Of a stretch of DNA of 45,385 nt, positions 1-7,519 are shown piece by piece. Each line of letters starts with the position of its first letter. Within the stretch, counting starts at the first letter, position 1. Location of the stretch: positions 249 through 45,633 of the forward strand of contig NZ_LKEH01000043.1 of NCBI RefSeq assembly GCF_001642795.1, read 5' to 3'. Source of the DNA: Pseudomonas viridiflava. GTDB lineage: Bacteria; Pseudomonadota; Gammaproteobacteria; Pseudomonadales; Pseudomonadaceae. The notes under the pieces are model-generated. The model had not been told where the DNA came from, did not search any database, and worked only from the letters and a program-made list of their open reading frames with translations. Position numbers and translations under genes: made by a program.

Positions 1-135
1 CCCCGAAAAATAGATAGTCAACGTCGCTGCTATATAGAAGGGAATACGCAGATGCGCAATATATTGCCCAAATGGCGATTATTCAGCATCATGTGCATGC
101 CTCATTTCACCGCCCTGACAGGACGCTTTACCGAC

Positions 136-1023
136 ATGTCTGCCAAATCCAGCAACATCGCACCCCTTCTGTTTCCTCTGGGGTTGCTGATCATCGCAAT
201 GATATCGATCCAGAGCGGTGCATCTCTGGCCAAGAGCCTTTTCCCGGTAGTCGGCGCCCAGGGAACAACCGCATTGCGTCTTATCTTTGCCAGCCTGATT
301 CTTCTATTAGTGTTACGCCCGTGGCGCGCACGCCTCACGGCAAGGTCACTGCGCACAGTAATGCTCTACGGCATTTCGCTGGGCAGCATGAACATGCTCT
401 TCTATATGTCATTGCAGACCGTACCACTGGGTATCGCCGTCGCGCTCGAATTCACGGGCCCACTCGCCGTGGCACTGTGGGCCTCACGCAAGTTGATCGA
501 TTTCCTCTGGGTGGCCCTGGCGGTGATCGGCCTCCTGTTGCTCATCCCCATAGGAGAATCGAGTGCAAGTATCGATCTGGTGGGAGCAGGTTATGCGCTG
601 GGAGCAGGCGCCTGCTGGGCGGCCTACATTGTGTTCGGACAGAAAGCCGGCGCAGATAACGGCATTCAGACCGCAGCGCTGGGTGTCACGATCGCGGCTC
701 TCTTCATAGCGCCCATCGGCGTGGTGCATGCGGGGGCCGCCTTGCTGGATGTTTCGCTTATCCCCGCCGCACTGGGCGTCGCGGTTCTCTCGACTGCCCT
801 GCCCTACAGCCTGGAAATGGTTGCACTGACCCGAATGTCGGCACGCACCTTCGGCACGCTCGCCAGTCTGGAGCCGGTATTTGCGGCGTTGTCAGGGCTG
901 ATTTTTCTGCATGAGGATCTTTCGTTCACCCAATGGATGGCCATCGGCGCAATCATCGTCGCCTCGATTGGAGCGACGTTGGGCTCGACACCGACCAAAC
1001 CCCAGCTGGTGCCCGCGGACTGA
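136..1023 (+). CDS. rhtA: Threonine/homoserine exporter RhtA (EamA family)
   Basis: Inner-membrane drug/metabolite transporter of the EamA type, expected to export threonine, homoserine and related amino acids. The protein follows E. coli RhtA closely as I remember it: an N-terminal SIQSGASLAKSLFP block, then PLGIAVALEFTGPLAVAL near residue 100 and STALPYSLEMVALTR near residue 230, with about ten hydrophobic segments in two EamA repeats. An ATG at 52 is in frame, but the ATG at 136 gives 295 residues, the length of E. coli RhtA, and puts the first membrane segment at the expected place; AGGA lies 13 nt upstream. It stands alone on its strand. The substrate is inferred from the family. Confidence 0.87.
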   Translation: MSAKSSNIAPLLFPLGLLIIAMISIQSGASLAKSLFPVVGAQGTTALRLIFASLILLLVLRPWRARLTARSLRTVMLYGISLGSMNMLFYMSLQTVPLGIAVALEFTGPLAVALWASRKLIDFLWVALAVIGLLLLIPIGESSASIDLVGAGYALGAGACWAAYIVFGQKAGADNGIQTAALGVTIAALFIAPIGVVHAGAALLDVSLIPAALGVAVLSTALPYSLEMVALTRMSARTFGTLASLEPVFAALSGLIFLHEDLSFTQWMAIGAIIVASIGATLGSTPTKPQLVPAD

Positions 1024-1196
1024 ACGTCTTTATCAGGAACCAGTCACAAGGCACTGGTAATTGTCACGCGCTTGAGCCATGTTTAGGCCGTAGCCCATCT
1101 CATTTTCGAGATCCGGTCTGTGTGTCATCTACGAAACGCATAATAAGAAACTCAGGCACGTAAGGCGCTCAAGTAATGGTTTGCTTAAGGAAAGGA

Positions 1197-1511
1197 ATGA
1201 AATTCATCTTTATCGCAGTGGCCGTTCTGGCCATGGCGGGTTGTGCGGCAACCTCGAAACCCGTCAAGCAGACCAAGCGCGGGATTCACATCAACTGTTC
1301 CGGGCTTTCATCGTCCTGGGCCAAATGCTACGAACTCGCGACCAATACCTGCCAGTCAGGGACCTTCAGGGTCATCGCCAAGTCGGGTGACACAGAGGCA
1401 GAGCCGGAGGATTACCCGTTCGGCCTCAATCCGGCCGGCTACACCAGTCGCAGCATGATCATCGTCTGTAAAAAAGGCTCATCGCTGAGCAATGAGTTGC
1501 CGAAGTCCTGA
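1197..1511 (+). CDS. Small predicted lipoprotein, function unknown
   Basis: A 104-residue protein with a lipoprotein signal: MKFIFIAVAVLAMAGC has a short basic start, a hydrophobic core and a lipobox ending at Cys16, so the mature form would be lipid-anchored. The rest is polar and holds four further Cys (in NCSG, KCYE, NTCQ and IVCKK), which could form disulfides in the periplasm. An in-frame ATG at 1176 exists, but the ATG at 1197 has AAGGAAAGGA directly before it and starts exactly at the signal peptide. I do not recognise the family; short lipoproteins of this kind are common in Pseudomonas. It converges with the aminopeptidase gene. Confidence 0.7.
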   Translation: MKFIFIAVAVLAMAGCAATSKPVKQTKRGIHINCSGLSSSWAKCYELATNTCQSGTFRVIAKSGDTEAEPEDYPFGLNPAGYTSRSMIIVCKKGSSLSNELPKS

Positions 1512-1535
1512 GACCGCGGCAACCGACACCCTTGA

Positions 1536-3344
1536 TCAAATCGCAGCGGTTCGCGCCTGCAGCCACTGCAGCGCAGCGCCTTCAAGCAGCGGGCTTAAAC
1601 GTTGATTGACGTGCGCGTGGTAATCATTGAGCCACTGCCGCTCTTCAAGACTCAGCATCGAAAGCTCGATGCATCGCGTATCGATCGGGCAAAGGGTCAA
1701 GGTTTCGAACTTCAGAAACTCACCGAACTCGGTCTTCCCCGCTTCCTGGTTGATCACCAGATTCTCGATACGCACGCCCCAGCGTCCCGGCCTGTAGGTT
1801 CCCGGCTCGATTGACGTGATCATGCCCGCAAGCATGGCCGTCTGAGGGGTGGCCGGTGCCTGATAGGCGATGACTTGCGGCCCCTCGTGTACGTTCAGGA
1901 AATAGCCGACTCCATGACCGGTGCCATGGCCGTAGTTGACACCCTCGGTCCAGAGCGGTGCACGGGCAATGGCGTCCAGCAGAGGCGAAAGAATGCCCTT
2001 GGGGAAATGCGTACGCGAAAGCGCGATGACGCCTTTCAGCACGCGGGCGCAATCTTGCTTCTGCTCGAGGGAGGGCGTGCCTATCGCGACCATACGGGTG
2101 ATATCTGTCGTACCGCCCAGGTATTGTCCGCCAGAGTCGATCAGCAACAGGCCGTCACCTTCGATCTGCGCGTGCTCGGCTTCGGTAGCCCGGTAATGCG
2201 GCATGGCACCGTTGGCATTGAAACCTGCGATGGTCGCGAAACTGGCAGTGATGTAACCCGGACGGCGTTCGCGCGCCGCGGTCAGTTTTTCATCAATGGT
2301 CAGTTCGCTGACCGGCTGCTGTCCCAACGCGCTGTCCAGCCAGGCGAAGAACTCACAAAGCGCCGCGCCATCCTGCTCCATGGCCTGACGAATATGCCCG
2401 GTGTCGGCCTCGGTCTTCTGCGACTTCAGCAAGGTACTTGGATTCAGCCCTTCGACCAGGGTGACTTCGCTGTCCAGATAGTCCAGCAGCCCGCAAGTCA
2501 CGCGAGCCGGGTCGACCAGCAGCCCTGCCGACTTTGGCAGCTCACGCAACGCGGCACCGATTTGCGTGTACTCCATCAGGTTGACGCCATCCTGCTCCAG
2601 ATGGCGACGGACCTCGGCGCTCACTTTCTTCGAGTCGACAAACAATGTGACGCTTTGCGGGCCAATCAGGGCGAACGAGATAAACACCGGATTGTACGAA
2701 ACGTCGGAACCGCGCAGATTGAACAGCCAGGCAATGTCATCCAGCGTCGGAACGAAATGCCAGTCCGCGCCCTTTTCGCTCATCGCCTTGCGAACCAGAT
2801 TCAGCTTGTCGCGGCGCGAGACCGATGCCTGGGGCGGCAGATGTTCGTAGACCGGGCTGACCGGCAACGCCGGGCGATCCTGCCAGAGTTCGATGAGCAG
2901 ATCGATGTCGGTCCGCAACCGGGCACCGCGCGCATACAGCTTGCTCGCCAGGGTGCGTGAAGACGCTACCGCCAGCACAGCACCGTCAACCGCAACCACA
3001 GTCTCGGCAGTCGCCTGATCAGCGAGCCATTCAAGTGGCCCTTGCTGACCGGGAATCAATTTGACCAGTTCGATGCCACTGCCGGCCAGTTCCTTGGTTG
3101 CCTGCTCCCAATAGCGACTGTCCGCCCACACGCCAGCGAAACTCTGGGTAATGATCAGCGTGCCCACGGAGCCATGAAAACCCGACAACCACTGGCGCCC
3201 TTGCCAGTAACCGGGCAGGTACTCGGAGAGATGAGGGTCTGCCGACGGCACCAGATAGGCATCGATGCGCTCCCTGCTCATCAAGGCGCGCGTTAGCGCC
3301 AATCGTTCTGCCACGGTGTTACTGGCGCTCGCTTGCGTACTCAT
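1536..3344 (-). CDS. Xaa-Pro aminopeptidase, M24B family
   Basis: A cytosolic metallopeptidase expected to remove an N-terminal residue that precedes proline. It has the three-part layout of the long (about 600 aa) aminopeptidase P class: two creatinase-like N-terminal domains, then a pita-bread catalytic domain, then a short C-terminal domain. With the start used here (602 aa) the metal ligands read Asp403 (LLIDSGG), Asp414 (TTDITR), His477 (HGTGHGVGYF), Glu513 (SIEPGTY) and Glu527 (GVRIEN). An upstream in-frame start at 3398 exists, but the ATG at 3344 has AGGAGA just before it. It lies 57 nt downstream of the cysteine desulfurase gene on the same strand, so they are probably co-transcribed. 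Confidence 0.88.
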   Translation of the reverse strand: MSTQASASNTVAERLALTRALMSRERIDAYLVPSADPHLSEYLPGYWQGRQWLSGFHGSVGTLIITQSFAGVWADSRYWEQATKELAGSGIELVKLIPGQQGPLEWLADQATAETVVAVDGAVLAVASSRTLASKLYARGARLRTDIDLLIELWQDRPALPVSPVYEHLPPQASVSRRDKLNLVRKAMSEKGADWHFVPTLDDIAWLFNLRGSDVSYNPVFISFALIGPQSVTLFVDSKKVSAEVRRHLEQDGVNLMEYTQIGAALRELPKSAGLLVDPARVTCGLLDYLDSEVTLVEGLNPSTLLKSQKTEADTGHIRQAMEQDGAALCEFFAWLDSALGQQPVSELTIDEKLTAARERRPGYITASFATIAGFNANGAMPHYRATEAEHAQIEGDGLLLIDSGGQYLGGTTDITRMVAIGTPSLEQKQDCARVLKGVIALSRTHFPKGILSPLLDAIARAPLWTEGVNYGHGTGHGVGYFLNVHEGPQVIAYQAPATPQTAMLAGMITSIEPGTYRPGRWGVRIENLVINQEAGKTEFGEFLKFETLTLCPIDTRCIELSMLSLEERQWLNDYHAHVNQRLSPLLEGAALQWLQARTAAI

Positions 3345-3401
3345 TGGTTCTCCTGCTGACCGAAAATGGCGGCTATCACCCGTCAGATAATGGAGCACTC
3401 C

Positions 3402-4580
3402 TCAAGCGTGAGCAACCGCCCAGAAAGCAGGCTGGATGACGCTTGCACGAATCGCCTCGGCAGCACGGCGGATATCCTGCTCGCGGGTAAAGCGCCCGAT
3501 GCTCAGGCGGATGGTCTGACTGGCTGCCTGCGGGCTAAGGCCCAGTGCAAGCAGTACGTGCGAGGGGGTATTTTTGGCTGAATTGCACGCCGATGTCGAA
3601 GAGAACGCGAGGTGCTGCGCCAGTGCAGCGGCATTCAAATCATGGTTACCAAATGTGAGGCTCAGCGTGTGGGCAATCCTTTTTGAAGGACTGCCATTGA
3701 TACAGAGACCGGGAATGCCACGCAGTTGCTCGAGAAGCAGGCCATTAAAGCGCTCGATTTCCGAGAGCTCCTGATCAAACGTCTCGCCTGCCAACGCAAA
3801 CGCAGCGCCCATCCCCGCAATCTGATGGGTGGCCAGGGTACCGGAACGCAATCCAGATTCATGTCCTCCGCCATGAATCTGCGCCAGAACACGCTGCTCC
3901 GCGCGGGGGCCGACGTACAAGGCACCAATGCCTTTGGGCCCGTAGATCTTGTGAGCGGAAAATGACATCAGGTCGACCGCAAGGCTGCTCAGATCAATCG
4001 CGACCTTGCCGGCGCCCTGTGCCGCATCGACATGCAGCAACGCGCCGTGACCGCGAACCCGCCGACCGATCTCGGCGACGTCATTGACCGCCCCCAACTC
4101 ATTGTTGACCAGCATCAGTGACACCAGAAAGGTGTCCTCACGCAAGGCAGCACTGACGGCATCGGCGCTGATCAGACCATCGGCATCAGGCGCCAGGTAC
4201 GTGACGGTGAAACCACCTGCCTGCAGCTGCTGCGCCGTATCGAGCACAGCCTTGTGTTCGATCTGACTGGTGATGATGTGCCCGCCGGGCTTGCCAAGGC
4301 GCCCTGCCCGTTCCTGAGCGACACCCTTCAGGGCCAGATTGTTGGACTCTGTCGCTCCGGAGGTCCAGATGATCTGTGAGGCCCGAGCCCCCACCAGACC
4401 TGCGACCTGTTGACGAGCGTTCTCGACCGCAAGGCGGGCGCTCCGTCCGAAGCCATGGGAACTGGAAGCGGGATTTCCGAAATTGCCCGAGAGACCCAGG
4501 CACTCGACCATCACCTTGATGACGCGCTCGTCGACAGGCGTGGTGGCGGCGTAATCGAAATACAGGGCTGACTCTTTCAT
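3402..4580 (-). CDS. Cysteine desulfurase, IscS/NifS-like (class V aminotransferase)
   Basis: PLP enzyme that takes sulfur from L-cysteine as a persulfide and releases alanine. The fold-type I signatures are present: YFDYAATTPVD at the N terminus, SGATESNNLALKG at 74-86, the PLP lysine Lys211 in FSAHKIYGPKG, and the persulfide cysteine Cys332 in STSACNSAKNTPSHVL, which sits in the extended loop typical of group I (IscS/NifS) enzymes. The length, 392 aa, is slightly below E. coli IscS. There is no iscR, iscU or hscBA next to it, so it is an extra desulfurase rather than the housekeeping isc copy; its sulfur acceptor is unknown. AGGAAC precedes the ATG. It is followed by the M24B peptidase gene. 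Confidence 0.87.
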   Translation of the reverse strand: MKESALYFDYAATTPVDERVIKVMVECLGLSGNFGNPASSSHGFGRSARLAVENARQQVAGLVGARASQIIWTSGATESNNLALKGVAQERAGRLGKPGGHIITSQIEHKAVLDTAQQLQAGGFTVTYLAPDADGLISADAVSAALREDTFLVSLMLVNNELGAVNDVAEIGRRVRGHGALLHVDAAQGAGKVAIDLSSLAVDLMSFSAHKIYGPKGIGALYVGPRAEQRVLAQIHGGGHESGLRSGTLATHQIAGMGAAFALAGETFDQELSEIERFNGLLLEQLRGIPGLCINGSPSKRIAHTLSLTFGNHDLNAAALAQHLAFSSTSACNSAKNTPSHVLLALGLSPQAASQTIRLSIGRFTREQDIRRAAEAIRASVIQPAFWAVAHA

Positions 4581-5143
4581 GACGGTTCCTCTGACTGGCG
4601 TGGCCTGTGCGATGCAGTGTTCGAACTCGCTAAAGCGTCATCGCAACCAGACCTGTAACGTCATGATGCACGATTCGATATAGAACCAAAAATTATCAAT
4701 TGATATTTATATATTCTTTTTATGAATATAAGACGAATCGCAGACTGCGATTCAGAGAATTGATAGAGGGTCGTCACCCGCGACGGCCGCTCTGTCATCT
4801 GTCCGATACCGCCGAGGTTTTCAGAAAGTTCGGCAGCGCGCCATGCCCAGGCGCATCTTCCACTCCCGCAAAACGCCCCACTTGACTGCACTGACCGTCA
4901 CTTCAGGCACGCACCAATAATAAAACCCGCTTTATCGTCAATTGAGACAACTGCAAACAGTGATTAATTTGAGTCAGTCTTCGATCACTGCGTTGACAGG
5001 AATCACGCACTGTAAAGACGCCTGAAAACTGTCAATTCACAGGCCTTGCATAATGTTTGTTTTTTGACGCCCAATAAAATCAACGGGTTAATAATTGCGT
5101 GAAACCATTTATCAAAAATTTAACAGAAAGCTGACGAAATAAT
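4581..5143. other. AT-rich divergent intergenic region with inverted repeats
   Basis: No gene is supported here. The region separates the leftward desulfurase pair from the rightward polysaccharide operon and is clearly richer in A+T than its neighbours, notably at 4680-4740 and 5040-5145. It holds a perfect 12-nt palindrome TATCAATTGATA (4694-4705) and a perfect 19-nt palindrome with centre CAGACTG (4735-4753), both placed where they could act as operators for the desulfurase promoter. Xenogeneic silencers of the MvaT type bind such AT-rich DNA in Pseudomonas; that they do so here is only inference. Confidence 0.5.
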
Positions 5144-5174
5144 TTGACAGAATCGCTGACGCTACCAATATATA
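5144..5174 (+). promoter_or_regulatory. Candidate sigma70 promoter of the polysaccharide operon
   Basis: A perfect -35 box TTGACA (5144-5149) is followed after 17 nt by AATATA (5167-5172), overlapping TATATA (5169-5174). The predicted transcription start is near 5180, which would give a leader of about 365 nt before the first gene at 5547, long enough to contain both ops-like elements. A second possible -35, TTGACG at 5064, has a weaker -10. Assigned from the sequence alone. Confidence 0.55.
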
Positions 5175-5352
5175 GCACTGTCAGGCACCTCCTGGTTTGT
5201 ACGCTAATGCCACAGTGCACGGCGCTGGATGTTGTCAAGCTGTCGCTATTTGTTGTTCTGCCCGCGAAGTTAGTTGTTTCCACAGTGCCTTATCGGCGCT
5301 GGTGGATGTCTGTTGACTCATAAAAGCCTTGAATTTACTGAGCGCGCTCGGT

Positions 5353-5385
5353 GTGGCGGTAGCATTGCCTGAAGCAATCCGCCAC
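5353..5385 (+). promoter_or_regulatory. Upstream ops-like element inside a hairpin
   Basis: GGCGGTAGCATT (5355-5366) matches the RfaH-recruiting ops consensus GGCGGTAGCGTG at 10 of 12 positions, including the whole GGCGGTAGC core. It sits in a strong hairpin: GTGGCGG (5353-5359) pairs with CCGCCAC (5379-5385) and ATTGC (5364-5368) with GCAAT (5374-5378), leaving TAGC as a bulge and CTGAA as the loop. It is in the leader, 101 nt upstream of the exact ops copy and on the same strand. Confidence 0.6.
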
Positions 5386-5452
5386 GTGCCGTCGGTTCAA
5401 GAAGTGTCGCGTGGGCATTCGTTGGATAGATGTAGAGCATGGATCGCATGAT

Positions 5453-5484
5453 TCGGGCGGTAGCGTGCCCGATAGACCGTTTTT
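5453..5484 (+). promoter_or_regulatory. Exact ops element (RfaH loading site) in the operon leader
   Basis: GGCGGTAGCGTG at 5456-5467 is identical to the 12-nt ops sequence that pauses RNA polymerase and recruits RfaH in enterobacteria (the 3' part of the JUMPstart sequence of polysaccharide operons). It lies 79 nt before the first start codon. TCGGGC (5453-5458) and GCCCGA (5467-5472) form a 6-bp stem around it. A run of five T follows at 5480-5484, directly after ACCG (5476-5479), which could pair with CGGT (5458-5461) in a competing, weak terminator-like fold. An RfaH-family gene in the same operon supports function. Confidence 0.82.
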
Positions 5485-5546
5485 CCACTCAGCAGCCAGT
5501 TGTATGTATTGGGTTGTCCGCCTCCCCTGAACCGAGGTGCCACTGA

Positions 5547-6347
5547 ATGCCCTGCCTACCCGATTTCGATACGCAACATGTTCAACATTTGGCCCAGGAC
5601 ATGGATACCCAGGGTTTCGCACGATTAAAGAACGTACTCAACGACACCGACCTTGAGCAACTGAGAGCCTTTACCGACCGACAGGCTTCGCAGCACCCCG
5701 GTGAGTACTTCGCCTATCACGGTGAATCAGCCTTGAGTGAAAGTCTGTTGGCCAGTCTGTGGTCGACGCCTGAATTCAAACACCTGCTGGGCCAGCTTTA
5801 TGAGCATGGCGCGCAGCGGCAAAGCATCAGCGATCAGATCTTTCCTGTGTTGCGCTGCGTTCAGGGCGAACAGGGGTTGCGTGAGTCCAATTGCTTTCAC
5901 TACGACGCCAGTCTGGTGACCGCGCTGATTCCGATCTACATCCCGACCGAGGGAGAGGAATGCGGCGACCTGATGCTGTTCCCCAATCTGCGTAACGTCC
6001 GCCAACACATCGCGCTCAACATCATCGAGAAGTCGCTGCTGCAAAACCGCCTCACGCGCTGGGCCATGCGGGTTGCGATCAGGCACGAATGGCTCAAGCC
6101 CAAGGTACTGAAACTGCAACCCGGCGATATCTACCTGTTCTGGGGTTATCGCACCCTGCACGCCAATCAGGCCTGCGGCCCGGGTCTTAAACGTGTAACG
6201 GCGATCTTCCATTTCGGTGACCCACACAGTGGCAGCCGGGTGACCCGCCTGATTCTCGACCATACCCAGCAACGGGCTGCACGTGTCAGCGCGCAGACCG
6301 GTATTTCGCCTCCGGAAACCGATACACGGCAATCGCCAATGCTCTGA
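5547..6347 (+). CDS. Fe(II)/2-oxoglutarate dioxygenase, phytanoyl-CoA hydroxylase-like
   Basis: First gene of the polysaccharide operon, 266 aa. The double-stranded beta-helix iron site is visible: His118-Tyr-Asp120 gives the HxD motif, the distal His is His205 (YRTLHANQ), and Arg216 (GLKRVTAIFHFGD) is well placed to bind 2-oxoglutarate. Such enzymes hydroxylate small molecules; in a polysaccharide locus the substrate could be a sugar, a lipid-linked intermediate or an acyl decoration, and nothing in the sequence decides this. The ATG at 5547 has a GAGG 9 nt upstream and lies 79 nt after the ops element. The next gene starts 45 nt downstream. Confidence 0.72.
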   Translation: MPCLPDFDTQHVQHLAQDMDTQGFARLKNVLNDTDLEQLRAFTDRQASQHPGEYFAYHGESALSESLLASLWSTPEFKHLLGQLYEHGAQRQSISDQIFPVLRCVQGEQGLRESNCFHYDASLVTALIPIYIPTEGEECGDLMLFPNLRNVRQHIALNIIEKSLLQNRLTRWAMRVAIRHEWLKPKVLKLQPGDIYLFWGYRTLHANQACGPGLKRVTAIFHFGDPHSGSRVTRLILDHTQQRAARVSAQTGISPPETDTRQSPML

Positions 6348-6392
6348 ATCAACCCTCGCTACACAGTGATACACGGGAACATGGAGGCTTCG

Positions 6393-7514
6393 ATGATTAA
6401 CGTGACCAAGACTTACCTTGGTGATATCGACAAGTTCAAGCGGTATGTCGAGGGGATCTATGCACGCGGCTGGCTGACCAATCACGGTCCGCTGGCCGGC
6501 GAGCTTGAAAACAGACTCAAGGAATACCTGGGGGTCCGGCACATCATCCTGACCAATAACGGCACGCTTGCCCTGCAGGTGGCGTACCGCGCGTTGGGCC
6601 TGAGTGGCAGTGCAGTGACGACGCCGTTCAGCTTCGTGGCGACCAGCAGTTCGTTGCAGTGGGAAGGCATACGGCCGATCTTTGCAGATATCGACCCCGG
6701 CACGTGGAACATCTCGCCCCGGCACATTGAAAGCCGTATCGAAGAAGACACCACCGCAATCGTCGGCACCCATGTGTTTGGTAATCCGTGCGCGGTGGAC
6801 GCAATCGAGGAGATCGCACGCAGGCACAAACTCAAGGTTGTGTATGACGGCGCCCATGCGTTTGCCGTGCGTCACGCCGGTCAGTCAGTGCTCAACCGGG
6901 GTGATATCAGCACGCTCAGTTTTCATGCGACCAAGCTGTTCCACACCATTGAAGGCGGCGCGATCATCACCAATGATGACGAACTGGCCAGACGCGCGTA
7001 CCTGCTGTGCAATTTCGGTATTGCTGACGTCGACAAGATCGACGGCATCGGCATCAACGCCAAGCTCAACGAGTTCTCGGCGGCCATGGGTCTGTGCATT
7101 CTGGACAACATCGAGAACATCCTCGAAGAACGTGCCGAGATTGCCCATCGCTACACCTCGCGGCTTGAAAACTATCTGGACCTGCAGGAAACACAGGCCG
7201 ACAGCGAGCTGAACCACAGCTATTACCCGATCGGCCTGCGTGACGAACAGGCGCTGCTGGAGGTGCGGTCGGCGCTCAACCTGCGCGAGATCAACCCTCG
7301 GCGCTACTTCTATCCGTCGCTCGACACCCTCGAGTACCTGCAACCGCAACCAGGACAGCCCGTCTCCCGCGCGTTGAGCGAGCGCGTGCTGTGCCTGCCG
7401 ATCTACCCCGGTCTGCTCAAGGACGACCAGGACCGGATCATCCAGACCCTGCTCGAATCCTGCAGCCTGGACCGCCTGAGTTACCAAAGCCCTGTCATTG
7501 CCCAGGTCATTTGA
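6393..7514 (+). CDS. DegT/DnrJ/EryC1/StrS-family sugar aminotransferase
   Basis: PLP-dependent aminotransferase that normally converts a keto group of an NDP-sugar into an amino group. Family features are NHGPLAGELENRLKEYLG, the cofactor contact TNNGTLALQVAYRALGL, and the PLP lysine in SFHATKLFHTIEGGA. Two earlier in-frame ATG codons (6366, 6381) exist; the one at 6393 has GGAGG 5 nt upstream and gives 373 aa, normal for the family. No NDP-sugar dehydratase or epimerase is in this operon, so the keto-sugar substrate must come from genes elsewhere. It implies that the polymer carries an amino sugar. The flippase gene starts 5 nt after it. Confidence 0.85.
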   Translation: MINVTKTYLGDIDKFKRYVEGIYARGWLTNHGPLAGELENRLKEYLGVRHIILTNNGTLALQVAYRALGLSGSAVTTPFSFVATSSSLQWEGIRPIFADIDPGTWNISPRHIESRIEEDTTAIVGTHVFGNPCAVDAIEEIARRHKLKVVYDGAHAFAVRHAGQSVLNRGDISTLSFHATKLFHTIEGGAIITNDDELARRAYLLCNFGIADVDKIDGIGINAKLNEFSAAMGLCILDNIENILEERAEIAHRYTSRLENYLDLQETQADSELNHSYYPIGLRDEQALLEVRSALNLREINPRRYFYPSLDTLEYLQPQPGQPVSRALSERVLCLPIYPGLLKDDQDRIIQTLLESCSLDRLSYQSPVIAQVI

Positions 7515-7519
7515 TAGAC

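Noticed and set aside
1875..2960. 361-codon open frame opposite the aminopeptidase gene
   Set aside because: No motif or ribosome site of note; the minus strand encodes a complete M24B peptidase with all metal ligands.
2962..2973. A further ops-like 12-mer, GGCGGTAGCGTC, on the minus strand (11 of 12)
   Set aside because: It lies inside the coding sequence of the M24B aminopeptidase, not in a leader, and the bases are explained by the codons for Ala-Val-Ala-Ser.
4581..5546. Small genes in the AT-rich intergenic region (for example 5080-5283 and 5335-5622 on the minus strand)
   Set aside because: They lack ribosome sites and recognisable sequence, and one runs antisense through the ops leader and the first operon gene.
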